From Cytidiella melzeri (taxonomy: Eukaryota; Basidiomycota; Agaricomycetes; Polyporales; Irpicaceae), in NCBI GenBank assembly GCA_022592445.1, contig JABYQR010000345.1:1-45959 (forward strand): DNA of 45,959 bases, written 5' to 3'. The position numbers were made by a program, and so were the translations under genes. A model generated the notes under the pieces. It ran no database searches. It saw only the letters and a program-made list of their open reading frames with translations, and was not told the DNA's origin. Positions 24,037 through 35,799 of this stretch are shown here, one piece after another (the first letter of the stretch is position 1; every line of letters starts with the position of its first letter).

Positions 24037-25862
24037 ATGGCCCACACCACAGATACTATACTCGTCCCAGTCAACGCCAATGAAGATTTCCTGTCCCACT
24101 CTCCAGCTTCAACTCTCATGGTAGATGCGGAGGATGACATTGCTCCTGTCAGCGCCTTTGCCGACGAAACCTCCATGGACAACGACACTCCCTCCAACCT
24201 GATTCCGGGCTTGAATATCCTCGGTTCGACGTACAACGTCTTGAATGGCAAGTACGCAGACTCCAAGTCTACTATCCAGCAAGTCATCGACTGGGACAAA
24301 TGTTTGTTGTGACATACACTCCAATTTTACTTTACACTTATGCTAGGTTGTAGTGGATTTTCGCATCCAGGAGTTCGGTCCTACTAAAAGCTACAACATT
24401 CCTACGGTGGTCAACTTCAGTCGCCACACCACCTCCGATCTCCGCACCTCCTACGGAAAGACCACTGCGGATTACGCGAAGAGTCTCTCCGTCCACGCAG
24501 GCCTTGAGGGTAGCTTCCCTGGGTTCTCTGCATCCGCCTCCGCGGACTACAGCCAGTCCCAGCGCGAGAACTTATCGCACGCATTCACCCGTGTTACTTA
24601 CACGGTGACTCATTACAATTTAGCCCTCCCTACGACTTCGAGCATTCAAAAGCTGCTGAAGCCTCTGTTCGTGACAGACTTGGAGTCCATGGACCCTTTG
24701 GAGTTCTACAAGGAGTATGGTACCCACCTCCTTCGCTCTCTCACCATTGGCGGTCACGCACTATTCTTGACCTCCACGGATACTCGGTCTTACAGCTCTG
24801 ACATTTCTGTCGAGGCCGCTGCCAAGATCTCTGCTAAATATGCCATCGCATCGGGAAGCGCGGAGTTATCTGTGAAGGAGAAGATTGCGATGGAGAGTTT
24901 CAACGAGTCAAGCGAGACTACGATCGTTACTAGTAAGTACGATCGTCACATTTGTTACGACTATATGCTGAAGGTTCCGGAAGAGGGTGGAGATCCGCAG
25001 TATGGCAATGAGGATTTCTTGAAGCATGAAAGCGAGTGGGCGGGTTCTATCCTTGATTATCCCCAGTAAGCTTATGGTATAATCAGTAATACTGACGTAC
25101 CACTGTTGTTAATCGCTGCTTGTAGATTTGTTGATTTTGGGCCCCATCCTTGCCTGACGGGACTCTGGGAGTTTGCGACCACTCCAGAACGTCAGCAAGA
25201 ACTCAGGGACGCCTTTGACGAAGTTGGGAGGCTTTACGCACAGGAGCTCGCCTTACCCGGTCCTTTCCTCAAGGCCCGTCTTACTTATGATTTCGACAGT
25301 AGCAAAGATGTAAATGTCGCCATCAACGATAGGATGGAATACACTTATTACACTTTCCCAAACGGTATGTATGTTGTGAACTTATCCACGAAGCCATGCT
25401 GACTACTCCACAGATCGTTCTGACGGATGGTATCTCATCACCCCTGGCTGCGGAGGAAATCCCGCTGTCATTGTGAAGGAGCTGGTCCCGGGCGCGTTGG
25501 CTGAAGTCACATGGAAGGAGATTTTTGTTGCTACAGGGCCCTACTCGGGGTCTGCTCGGTTCTGGAAAGCCATTCCTCCTAGCGATGATTACGTCGCGAT
25601 GGGTGTTGTGGCCGACACAGTCTACCCTTCTGACTCTGCCTCATCGGGGCCACCTGCGGCGCTTGCTGCTCACTTCAGAGCTGTGCACAAGAACGCGCTG
25701 ACAGCCGCTGTGACTGGTGTCACTGAATCCTACGCCTATGAGGGCCACGAATTCTTCTGCATTGATGGTCGCTATTGGTTCGCGGATACGCACGTGCCTT
25801 CGTACGAGTACTACTGGGCATTGAATCCGGATGAGGTTATCCATGAAGGAGATGGGTGGTAG
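24037..25862 (+). CDS. MACPF-domain protein A with Vps62-like C-terminus
   Basis: First of five paralogues. Five exons; introns at 24302-24353, 24933-24983, 25066-25125 and 25375-25413. The ATG at 24037 (context ACATCATGGC) is preferred to 24019 because all + paralogues start in that context. Exon 2 holds the MACPF domain, with the signature YGTHLLRSLTIGG (Y-G-T-H-x7-G-G) near 24718. The last exon has a Vps62-like region (FWKAIPPSDDYVAMGVV ... FRAVHKNALTAA). The protein is about 540 residues with no signal peptide or obvious membrane helix. MACPF proteins oligomerise and many form pores; whether this one does is unknown. Intron 2 is 51 nt, in frame and stop-free, so unspliced RNA would still encode a full protein. 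It is the most diverged of A to D. Confidence 0.88.
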
Positions 25863-26600
25863 TAGACTAGTAAACGTGCTACAAGCTGTATCAATGACAT
25901 ACTGCACACTAGTAGCTATATAGCTTGACCTTTGATGTACATGAATCATATGATGCCTATGCCCAAATGGAGCATCTTCAGCGTCCCGGAGGATCCCGAG
26001 TCGGTAGTCTCGAACCAGACGATTCGGAAGTCGCCGCGCTCCTTCCTTTTCCAGGCTTGCGGAGTTCCAAAAAGACAAAGAGACCGCACTTGGACCAATT
26101 GAGGAAACGCGAACGGCTGGTTCCGAGACTACCGAGTCGGCAGGCACGATCAACGCCACAAAGCTTTGAGTGATATTGTCTGCGTGTCAACAATCTACAT
26201 GAAAGATACCTAAAGCTAGTCTCCCCGAGGCAGAGTCGACGGGCGTTCAACCTTCGTGCCTCAGGTAAAGCGTTCTCGTCACTGACTACAGCTCACACGC
26301 ATCCGAACCGCCCTAAAAACCATTGCCATCGATGTTTATGCTGCCAACTTCAGATATCCGAGGCGAACATAGTTGTTTCCCGTTAATGTCTCCCCCAGGA
26401 TAGTAACGTCAACACTGGTGAGACGTCAATACCGGAAGGCCTCAAACCTCGAATTGCAGTCCATACTCAGGCTAAAGCTGAAGCAGAGACCTCTATTCAA
26501 CGTGCACAAATCATCAAGACCCAAGAAGTCGGCTGACATTCCCATTAGGAGAGCTTTGAGAGCACCAGCCACCCGTGTCTCATTTTACGTCTCATTGTGC
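25863..26600. other. Intergenic region after MACPF A with a fragment shared with 37946-38115
   Basis: No intact gene. About 25990-26150 contains an imperfect inverted repeat (GAGTCGGTAGTCTCG near 25995, reverse complement near 26120). On the minus strand its middle matches the gene-end fragment downstream of MACPF E, sharing TGTCTTTTT, ACTCCGC and AGGAAGGAGC in order. It appears to be a decayed copy of the same flanking sequence. Confidence 0.45.
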
Positions 26601-26654
26601 CGAGAGGAAGTGGTGGAGTAGGCGGACTATGAGTGGCCTTCGGGACTCCAAATT

Positions 26655-26790
26655 TGCGTGGTCTAGCACACGTCGGCAACCGTAGTTGAAAGCTGGAACG
26701 GTGACGCCACTTGGCAGACGGAAGCGAACTCGATGTATATGTCAGTAGGGAGCCGGTGAGCAGTATTTACCGCTTTTGTTGACGAGGAGT
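26655..26790. repeat. Promoter-like block upstream of MACPF B, matching the promoter of MACPF D
   Basis: AGCACACGTCGGCAACCGT and GGTGACGCCACTTGGCAGACGG recur with few changes at about 31898-31985, directly upstream of MACPF D. In D this block runs straight into the core promoter. In B it is separated from it by about 250 bp of unmatched sequence. Confidence 0.7.
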
Positions 26791-27176
26791 GTGTTAATGA
26801 TGGATTAGATGAGAGTGTTCTGCGTATGTCGAAAGCTTGGACGAACATACCACAACAAAGGTTACTTGGCCGCCAAATACCTCTGCACAGCGCAAACACC
26901 CTCAATCGCACACGTGCATGCACACTGCGTCCCAAGCTCCAAAAACACGATGTGTCATTGCTACTCATCAAAAAATCTTAGGACATTCTACGAGAGGTTT
27001 CCATGCTTCGCCAAAAGCGTTGAAAGCTGTAATGGTGCGCTTCACTGTGCTTACACGAGGTGCTCGAGCTCACTCGGAGGTTACCAGCTTCCGTATTACC
27101 AGCTTCCGTACTCACCTTGTGCTCGAACGCCACGACCGAGCTGCCGATGGAGCTTCACAGTCCGGTGTGACATACT

Positions 27177-27201
27177 GCATGCATGGTCGATCGTATAAAA
27201 G
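27177..27201 (+). promoter_or_regulatory. Core promoter of MACPF gene B
   Basis: GTGTGACATACTGCATGC ends at 27182 and TATAAAAG lies at 27194-27201. Gene D has almost the same string before its own TATA box. A short duplication (TACCAGCTTCCGTA twice) lies about 80 bp upstream. Confidence 0.75.
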
Positions 27202-27257
27202 GTCGTCCAGCTAGCCTGTAAGCTTCAGCAAACCGCAACTTACTTCACTAGCACATC

Positions 27258-29068
27258 ATGGACTTCACCGCCAGTACTGCTCTCGCTCCGTCTGACGCGA
27301 ACGATGATCTCATTCCTCTACCGTCAGGTCCTACATTCAAAGAAAGCGCAAAGAATGAACTTTCCCGCGCCATAGCCTTCATCGACGCACCGCCCATGGA
27401 CAAGGATACTCCCTCCGATTACGTTCCAGGCTTGAATATCCTCGGTGCGACGTACAACGTCTTGAACGGCAAGTATGCAGACTCCAAATCTACAATCCAG
27501 CAAGTCATCGACTGGAACAAATGTTCGTTATGTCTCAACGTCTCCTGTAACATAATACTTACGCCAAATTTCAGCCGACGTTCGCATTCAGGAGTTCGGT
27601 GGTAAAAGCTACAGTATCCCCGAAGTGGTCAACTTCAGTCGTAACACCACTTCCGACTATAGTTCTTCCTATGGCAAGACCACCTTGGCGTACACGAAAA
27701 GTCTCTCTTTCCACGCAGGCTTTGAGGCCAGCTTCCCTGGGTTCTCCTCGTCCGCCTCCGCTGACTATAGCGAGTCTCAGCGCGAGAACCTGTCTAACGC
27801 GTTCACTCGCATCACCTACGCGGTGACCCATTACAATCTTTCCCTTCCTCCGACGGCATACATTCGGTCGCTCTTGAAGCCGTGGTTCGTGAATGATTTG
27901 GACAAGATGGACCCTATCGAGCTCTACAGGGAGTACGGAACTCACCTCCTCCGCTCTCTTACCATGGGCGGTCGTGCTCTATTCTTGACTTCCACGGACA
28001 CCCGGTCTTACAGCTCTGAGATGTCTCTCGAGGCCGCTGCCAAGATCTCCGCTTCCTATCTTGTTGCCTCGGGCAGCATCGAGTTATCTGCGAAGCAGAA
28101 GCAGGCGATGGAGAGTTTCAACGAGTCGAGCGAGACTTCGATTGTTACTAGTAAGCTGTATCACCACATTTGCTATGACTAGATGCTAAAGGTTTCGGCA
28201 GAGGGAGGAGATCCGCGCTACGGCAATGATGACTTCTTAAAAAATGTCGAGGCATGGGCGGCTTCTATCCTCGACTACCCTGAGTAAGCTTGTGATATGT
28301 TTGACATGTTGACTCGCTCATTGTTGCTTTCAGGTTTGTCGAATTTGGCTCCCTTCCTTGTCTGACGGGACTCTGGGAATTTGCGTCCACTCCAGCACGT
28401 CGCGACGTACTCCAAAAGGCGTACGCGCAATTCGTGACGCTTTACGGGCAGGACCTTACCCTACCAGGTCCTTTCCTCAGAGCTCGTCTCACTGGAGATA
28501 ATGACGAGAGCAAGGACGCATATGCCTCTGTCGACGGCGGTAATTTCATCAATTACAAATTCCCAGCCAGTAGGTACAGTGTGAAGAATTTTGCAGCGCC
28601 CCTGCTAACTAGCTCACAGATCGTTCTGACGGATGGTATCTCATCTCCTCTGGTCTCGGGGGATACGGTGCTGTCATAGTAAAGGAGTTGGTCCCGGGCG
28701 CATTGGCTCAAGTCAAATGGGAGGAGATATGGGTTACTCCTGGGCCGTACTCAAAGTCTACTCGATTCTGGAGGGCCATCCCGCCTACCCCTGATTACCT
28801 CGCGATGGGCGTTGTCGCTGTCATGGCTTCCTCTGCCTCTGCACTCCCATCGCAGCCACCTGCTGCGCTTGCTGGTAACTTCAGAGCTGTGCACAAGAGT
28901 GCGCTCACTGCCGCCGTGACTGGTGCCACACGGCAACGTAGTTATCAAAACCACAGGTTCTTCGGTGTCGATATGCGTTACTGGTTCGCGGATACACAGT
29001 TTCCCCCGAAGCTAGATTGTTTTAGGCTGGATCCGAAGGGGGTCGTCCTGGAAGGAGATGGGTGGTAG
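27258..29068 (+). CDS. MACPF-domain protein B with Vps62-like C-terminus
   Basis: Same five-exon plan as gene A. Exon 1 starts at the ATG 27258 (ACATCATGGAC). Intron 1 is 27523-27574. Intron 2 is about 51 nt after the VTS codons near 28149 and contains an in-frame stop, so it must be removed. Introns 3 and 4 lie near 28286-28333 and 28571-28619. The MACPF signature is YGTHLLRSLTMGG near 27935. The C-terminus has FWRAIPPTPDYLAMGVV and FRAVHKSALTAA. Length is about 535 residues; no signal peptide is seen. From about 28480 to 28990 it is nearly identical to gene D, intron 4 included, whereas exon 2 differs more. All frames are open, so the gene looks functional. The array suggests a lineage-specific role such as defence or antagonism, but nothing here proves one. 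Confidence 0.9.
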
Positions 29069-29535
29069 TAGACTAGTGAACGAGTCACAAGCTATACCAA
29101 TCAGGTACTGCATAGCTACATGTCTTGACATTCGACATGAATCATTTGATGCCTACTAGTATGCTCTCATGGAGTACTCGTATACGTGTACAGCCTGCGA
29201 CACTGCCAGCATCTGTGTCCGTGTTCATTGGCATTGCTGTTAAATTTCTCTTGAACATCGCCCTGGCTCGGATTGAGGGGTAGTAACTTAGAGCACCTTC
29301 AGTGTATCGGAGCATTACGAGTCCGCAGGCCGCTACTGCAATGCCAACGACCCGGGCCATCGACGAATAAAGCAAATATATGGGCAAAGTTGAAGCTGCC
29401 GGTAACGATACACACCATCATCACGCGTGATGAATAGTCCATTTGACCACACAGTCATGATACTATTGAAGGTCACAAGCCATGTACAGCAACTGTATCT
29501 AAATGATTCAGCTCGTCACGAACGGGTACCTTGAT
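29069..29535. other. Intergenic region between convergent MACPF genes B and C
   Basis: No coding exon or repeat end recognised. It must hold the 3' ends of two convergent transcripts. Confidence 0.45.
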
Positions 29536-31369
29536 TCAAGACCATGGCCAATCGCCTTCGAGAATGACTCCCTTGGGATCCAGCCTGAAGCAATCCAACT
29601 TCATCGGAAACTGCGTGTCTACGAACCGATAACGATTATCAACGGAGAAACACTTCCGGTTCTCGTAAAAGTAGTTCGAATGCCATCGGACACCATTCAC
29701 AGCGGCGGTGAGCGCGCTCTTGTGCACAGCTCTAAAGTGACCAGCAAGCGCAGCAGGTGGCTGGGATGGAAGCGCAGAGGCAGAGGAGGCGGTGACACCG
29801 ACCACACCCATTGCGAGGTAATCTGGGGTAGGCGGAATAGCCCTCCAGAATCGAGTAGACTGCGAGTAGGGCCCTGGAGTGACGAAAAGCTCCTGCCACT
29901 TGACTGGAGCCAACGCGCCCGCGACCAGCTCCTTCACAATGACAGCGGGATATGGTCCGAAGCTAGGAGTGATGAAATACCATCCGTCAACACGATCTGT
30001 GAAATAGTTAACAAGACGTCGTAGATATCTCCGACAACATACATACCGCCTGGGAATTTGTACTCGACATATTCACCACTATTCACTGTCATAGATACAG
30101 TCTTGCTACTGTCAAAATCTTGAGTGAGACGTGCCCTCAGGAAAGGACCAGGTATGGTGAGCTGCTGCGCGTAAAGCGTCACGAATTGCGCATATGCCTT
30201 CTGAAGTACGTCACGACGTCCTGGAGTGGACGCAAACTCCCAGAGTCCCGTCAAACAAGGAAGGGATCCAAAGTCGATGAATCTGCAAGCAGCAATAAAC
30301 AATGCTGGCACAACAGTTATACTGTAGACTTACTCAGGATAATCGATGATAGAGGCCGCCCAATCCTTCACATTCTTCAAAAAATCCTCATTTCCGTAGC
30401 GCGGATCTCCTCCCTCTGCCGAGATGTTCAGCATTTTATCATAACATAAATACGTTTGATGCTCATACTCACTAGTGGCGATCGAAGTCTCGCTCGACTC
30501 GTTGAAACTCTCCATCGCCGCTGTCTGCTTCGCAGATAACTCCATGCTGCCTGAGACAACCAGATAGGCAGCAGAGATTTTAGCAGCGGCTTCGAGAGAC
30601 AGCTCCGAGCTGTAAGAGCGAGTGTCCGTGGCAGTCAAGAATAGAGCGCGCCCACCAATGGTAAGAGAGCGAAGGAGGTGAGTTCCGTACTCCCTGTAGA
30701 GCTCGATAGGGTCCATGGTGTCCAGATCATTCACAAACCACGTCTTGAAAAGCGAGCGAATGTATGCGGTCGGTGGAAGGGAGAGATTGTAATGGGTCAC
30801 CGCGTAAGTGATGCGTGTGAACGCGTTCGACAGGTTCTCGCGCTGAGACTCGCTGTAGTCGGCAGAGGCAGACGCAGAGAACCCAGGGAAGCTGGCCTCG
30901 AAGCCTGCGTGGAAGGAGAGACTCTTCGTGTACTCCGATGTGGTTTTACCGTAGGAGGAGCGATAATTAGTGGTGGTGTTGCGATTGAAGTTGACCACCT
31001 GGGGAATGCTGTAGCTTTTTTCACCAAACTCCTGAGTGCGAACGCCGGCTGAAATGAGGCGTGAGTATAGAATTTGTGAGGATTAAGATACGACAAACGT
31101 ATGTTCCAGTCGACGACCTGCTGGATGGCAGACCTGGAGTCTGCGTACCTGCCGTTCAAGACGTTGTAGGTGGTACCAAGAGTGTACAGGCCGGGAATGT
31201 AATCAGAGGGTGTGTCCTTATCCATGGCAGGTGCTTCGAGGAAGGCTCCGACCAGGGCACGGTCGTCGTGTGCATTTTCTTCGACAGAGGGACCTGGCGG
31301 TAGAGGCAGGACATCATCATGATCGGCAGTGCTGAGCTGGGCAAAAGTAGATTCGGAGTTGCAGGCCAT
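29536..31369 (-). CDS. MACPF-domain protein C with Vps62-like C-terminus, inverted copy
   Basis: The only minus-strand member. The chosen ATG is 31369 (MACNSES), the second of two adjacent ATGs; ORF starts further upstream would lie almost at the TATA box. Exon 2 carries YGTHLLRSLTIGG near 30665. Intron 2 (GTGAGT to CGGCAG, 57 nt, about 30470-30414) is in frame and stop-free, so retention would add 19 residues. Intron 4 (GTATGT to TTTCACAG) is near 30045-29997. The protein ends EGDWPWS, whereas the others end GDGW or GEGW, because the last codons have drifted. The MACPF exon is nearly identical to gene D. All splice sites and frames look intact. It converges on gene B and diverges from gene D. 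Confidence 0.88.
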
Positions 31370-31423
31370 CATGCAACAGTGAGGCAACTTGGGGTATGCT
31401 GGGGACAACTTGGGGAGGACGGC

Positions 31424-31452
31424 GTTTTATACCGTCTGACTTGATGGCATGT
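31424..31452 (-). promoter_or_regulatory. Core promoter of MACPF gene C
   Basis: On the minus strand ACATGCC (31453-31447) precedes TATAAAAC (31431-31424). It is the weakest match to the GCATGC element of the array, but the spacing is similar. Confidence 0.6.
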
Positions 31453-31890
31453 CCGATCGAGGCCACCGACTGTGACATCGTGTCGGCAATTCATCGAGAT
31501 GATTGTATGTCACGTCGTGGCTCAGCCGTTCCAAGCTCTCGCCTGATTTTCCCGTCTCGGTCGGCGCGTTCTGCTTGCGTCCGGACTGGCCGACAGCGTT
31601 TCCCAGTCCGGACGGCGTCTCTGGCGTTGTGGCGTTTGGCTTCTCCGGGGCCGGCGGGGGCGTGGGATTCTTTAGGACTGACAGGCGCCTCATAAGTTGA
31701 TCATACGTACATCTCATGTATGAACTGACGAAAGCAGTCCCCAGGTGAGTCGGCCTCACGTTGCCAATACGTCTTGTCCATATTTTGGCAGAGCAGTACG
31801 CGGTTCCTCGTTTGTTTCAAAGGCGTCCGCGAAAACTGCAACAGAGACTCCAAGGTTGCCTCAATGTGCAGCAATCCTTCGGACTCCAGG
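31453..31890. other. Head-to-head spacer between MACPF C and D
   Basis: No gene is supported. The plus and minus ORFs over 31396-31760 are low-complexity Pro/Arg- or Ser-rich shadows. The region lies between two divergent core promoters. Confidence 0.45.
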
Positions 31891-31897
31891 GCTCTAG

Positions 31898-32074
31898 CAC
31901 TCGTCGGCAACCGTCGTTGAGAGCTGGAACGGTGACGTCACATGGCAGACGGAAGGAGACATATGTCGGCAGGAAGCCGCTTCCCTACTTGCTCGCCTTG
32001 TGTTTGAACGCCACTGCCGATGGAGCTTCACGATCCGGTGTGACATACTGCATGCACCATCGATGGTATAAAAG
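31898..32074 (+). promoter_or_regulatory. Promoter of MACPF gene D
   Basis: It contains the block shared with 26655-26790, the GATGGAGCTTCACGATCCGG stretch shared with gene B, GCATGC at 32050-32055 and TATAAAAG at 32067-32074, about 50 bp before the ATG. Confidence 0.72.
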
Positions 32075-32120
32075 GCCATCCAGCTAGCCAGTTAGCTTCA
32101 AGTTGCCCCACTCTCAAATC

Positions 32121-33927
32121 ATGGACTTCACCACCAGTACTGCTCTCGCTCAGTTCAACGCCATCAATGATTTCCTTCCACTACCCCCAGGCCCTACGTT
32201 CAAAGAGAATGCGAGCAACGACTTTTCCCGTGTCAAAGCATTCATCGACGCACCACCCATGGACAAGGATACTCCCTCCGATTACATTCCAGGCTTGAAC
32301 ATCCTCGGTGCGACGTACAATGTCTTGAACGGCAAGTACGCAGACTCCAAGTCCACTATCCAGCAAGTCATCGACTGGAACAAATGTTTGTAGTTTTACA
32401 TATTCTCCCATTCATTATACTTATGCCAGGTTCTAGCCGACGTTCGCGTTCAAAGATTCGGTGGTAATGACTACAGTATTCCTGAAGTGGTCAACTTCAG
32501 CCACAACAGCTCATCTAACTACACTTCTTCCTACGGCAAGACCACCTCGGAGTACACGAAAAGTCTCTCCTTCCACGCAGGCTTTGAGGCTAGCTTCCCT
32601 GGGTTCTCTTCATCCGCCTCTGCCGACTACAGCGAGTCTCAGCGCGAGAACCTGTCGAACGCGTTCACACGCATCACTTACGCGGTGACCCATTACAATC
32701 TCTCCCTTCCACCGACCGCATACATTCGCTCGCTTTTCAAGACGTGGTTTGTGAATGATCTGGACACCATGGACCCTATCGAGCTCTACAGGGAGTACGG
32801 AACTCACCTCCTTCGCTCTCTTACCATTGGTGGTCGCGCTCTATTTTTGACTGCCACGGACACTCGCTCTTACAGCTCTGAGATGTCTCTCGAGGCCGCT
32901 GCTAAAATCTCTGCTGCCTATCTGGTTGTCTCAGGCAGCATGGAGTTATCTGCGAAGCAGACAGCGGCGATGGAAAGTTTCAACGAGTCGAGCGAGACTT
33001 CGATCGTTACTAGTAAGTTATGACGCTACATTTTCTGTGGTTATATGCTGACGGTCTCGGCAGAGGGAGGAGATCCGCGCTACGGCAATGATGACTTCTT
33101 GAAGAATGTCCAGGAATGGGCGGCTTCTATTCTCGACTACCCTGCGTAAGCTGATTGTAAATTTGACGTGCCAAGTTGTTAACTACTGCTTGCAGGTTTG
33201 TTGATTTTGGATCCCTTCCTTGCCTGACGGGGCTCTGGGAGTTTGCGTCTACCCCAGAACGTCGCGAAGTACTCCAAAAGGCGTACGCGCAATTCGTGAC
33301 GCTTTACGCACAGGATCTTATCGTACCCGGTCCTTTCCTCAGAGCTCGTCTCACTGGAGATAATGACGAGAGCAAGGACGCATATGCCTCTGACGACGGC
33401 GGTAATTTCATCAATTACAAATTCCCAGCCAGTAGGTACAGTGTGAAGAATTTTGCAGCGCCCCTGCTAACTAGCTCACAGATCGTTCTGACGGATGGTA
33501 TCTCATCTCCTCTGGTCTCGGGGGATACGGTGCTGTCATAGTAAAGGAGTTGGTCCCGGGCGCATTGGCTCAAGTCAAATGGGAGGAGATATGGGTTACT
33601 CCTGGGGACTCAAAGTTTACTCGATTCTGGAGGGCCATCCCGCCTACCCCTGATTACCTCGCGATGGGCGTTGTCGCTGTCATGGCTTCCTCTGCCTCTG
33701 CACTCCCATCGCAGCCACCTGCTGCGCTTGCTGGTAACTTCAGAGCTGTGCACAAGAGTGCGCTCACTGCCGCCGTGACTGGTGCCACACGGCAACGTAC
33801 TTATCAAAACCACAGGTTCTTCGGTGTCGATATGCGTTACTGGTTCGCAGATACGCAGTTTCCCCTGAAGATTGACTGCTTTAGGTTGAATCCGAAGGGG
33901 GTCGTTCTGGAAGGAGAGGGATGGTGA
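32121..33927 (+). CDS. MACPF-domain protein D with Vps62-like C-terminus, mosaic copy
   Basis: Same five-exon plan, starting at the ATG 32121 (CAAATCATGGAC) and ending GEGW at 33925-33927. Exon 2 has YGTHLLRSLTIGG near 32795 and is nearly identical in protein to gene C (shared SLFKTWFVNDLDTMDP). From about 33345 to 33860 the DNA is nearly identical to gene B, including intron 4. One 3-nt loss changes PGPYSKST to PGDSKFT at the same site. Intron 2 (51 nt after 33012) contains stops and must be spliced. No frame break is seen. The two halves therefore have different closest relatives, which points to gene conversion or unequal crossing-over. Domain content and likely role are as for the other copies. 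Confidence 0.9.
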
Positions 33928-34890
33928 TCGACTAGCGAGCAATTTACGAGCTGTAGCATCATTCAGATACTTTTCGAGGCAACTATGTTCGGAGTCAACA
34001 TGACTTATATGCTGAAATGGAGTGGTAGCTTGATCATGTCCATTGCTTCGGTTAATGATCACAATGGCATTGCGGTCAGAATTCGTTCTGGCAGTATTGT
34101 CCTTATCGAGCCTAATTGAGACAGTATTATACTACATAGTCAGGCCTCAGGTACACATCGTCACCGCCGACGTTTACTGTCAGCTACGTCTCAGATCTTC
34201 GCTCTCATAACGCCACGACTTTGATGAGTGCAAACAACCTGAGAATGAAGAACAAAGTAGACTCGAGCTCAGCATACTATCGACGAACGTTGCATTACTC
34301 AGGTCAGTCCGCGCCGATCCTCCCCAAGCCTCTTCCGAGGAAACGAGACAATTTTGACTAACTACGTCGACAAATAACTGACAAGATAAGGTCTACCTCG
34401 TTAGTCAACACGAACAAGTAAATAAACATATAAACAAACAAAGAAAGAAAGTGGTAAAATGTCACGGGTGAGAAGAGACTCATATGGGTGCCAAGAAATG
34501 GTCGAGATGAGTAGGTGGAGAGATTGGGTTTTCTTTGGAATGAGAAATGACAAAGGGAGATGTGAGTCGTTTTAGTCAACGCGTCCTTCAGGCGCTGAAC
34601 AACTTTGACATTCCACCACCACCTACAGTATCTGCCTGACCTCAACGCCAGTTTGTGAGCTCATTGCTCGTCACAAACACCGCTCACAAACACAAAAGGG
34701 GAGCGCCATCCGATCAATAGCAGACACCACCGGAAAACTACCGGCCTATCTCTTCCACTGTAACTTTGAGCGGTGAACAAGGTCACGTCAGTACGCCATG
34801 ATACTATCCTCACTATGCGCAATGCTACAGGCTAGGCAACACGACCGTGGCCTGCGCCTGCGGTGCAGGTGGGGCGTGTCACGTCAACAT
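33928..34890. other. Intergenic region after MACPF D
   Basis: No gene recognised. There is an A-rich AAACAAACAAAGAAAGAAAG stretch near 34430-34450. The minus ORF at 34358-34645 is low-complexity. Confidence 0.45.
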
Positions 34891-34894
34891 ATCG

Positions 34895-35450
34895 ACGCGT
34901 GAGCGAGGCTACGGTACATCAGGGAATCTATCAGGAGAAACTTAACGTGAAGACAGCCTCTCAGTACACTCGAAAAAGGTTAGTGCCTCACCGCGATAAT
35001 TGAGACAGAGGGTTCAGTTTGCGAAGTACCATGTGGAGCTCATTCAACATCAGCTCGCGTAGTCGCTTTGTCCTCGAATGCCTCTATCAACCTGCTGGTG
35101 GACCGCCACGATCCGACTAATGAACTAGTGTCACGCTAATGGCTGAATGGACCACCTGGCTTCCAAGATTGTTGGTGGCAGTCTTGTGCCGGACAGTGCG
35201 CTAGCTGTTCGGGTTACTGCAGGCTGGGCATCGCGGGTGGCCCTCGGAACTTGAAAGTTGCGACCGGGCGTACGCGTTGGCGAGGCTTGCAAAAAGCTTG
35301 AACGGCGCTCCGTCTTGGCAGTTGCAGCAATTCGGGCAACAGACGTGGATACAACGTCTGGATTTGTCTGTTGGCAGTATTGCCGCTTCTTGAAAGATTA
35401 CAGCCTCACATGCACAGTGCACCTGAAAGACAGCCGCTAAAGGGTCAGTA
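34895..35450. repeat. Two copies of the MACPF distal promoter block
   Basis: The copy at about 35258-35430 matches 23510-23690 upstream of gene A. The copy at about 34895-34985 (GCGTGAGCGAGGCT, then TACATCAGGGA and GACAGCCTCTCAG) is more diverged and has no gene directly after it, so it may mark a lost array member. Confidence 0.55.
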
Positions 35451-35714
35451 AGTATTTCTGTGATCATCCATACGGTCACCGGCCTTGCATATTCAAGCAC
35501 GCAGAGTCCGCTCCCCCTCGTCATCCGCCGCTTTGCACTGGAGCACTGCGACATCGAGAAATTTCCACGGTCTCCACGAAGAAGATTGTGTCACGCATGA
35601 AAGCTACAACGGTACGTCTCGTGCTTCCATCGCGTTCTTGAGCTGACTTTAAGTGACAGAATTTTGAACAACTGCCAACGGGACGTCGCAATCGGAGACT
35701 TGGATTACACGTGA

Positions 35715-35738
35715 CATGCATGGTTGACGGCATAAAAG
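35715..35738 (+). promoter_or_regulatory. Core promoter of MACPF gene E
   Basis: ACGTGACATGCATGG ends at about 35723 and a CATAAAAG variant TATA box follows at 35731-35738, about 65 bp before the ATG. Confidence 0.62.
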
Positions 35739-35799
35739 GGCTCCTGCGTGCCTATGAGTCCCAGCACACCGCGAGTTTTCTTGACTGCACTGCTACATC

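Noticed and set aside
25641..26159. 172-residue minus ORF at the end of MACPF A
   Set aside because: Half of it is antisense to the last MACPF exon; only the outer part resembles the fragment at 37946-38115 and it is in a different frame.
29503..30024. 173-residue plus ORF within MACPF C
   Set aside because: It is the antisense shadow of the C-terminal exon of gene C.
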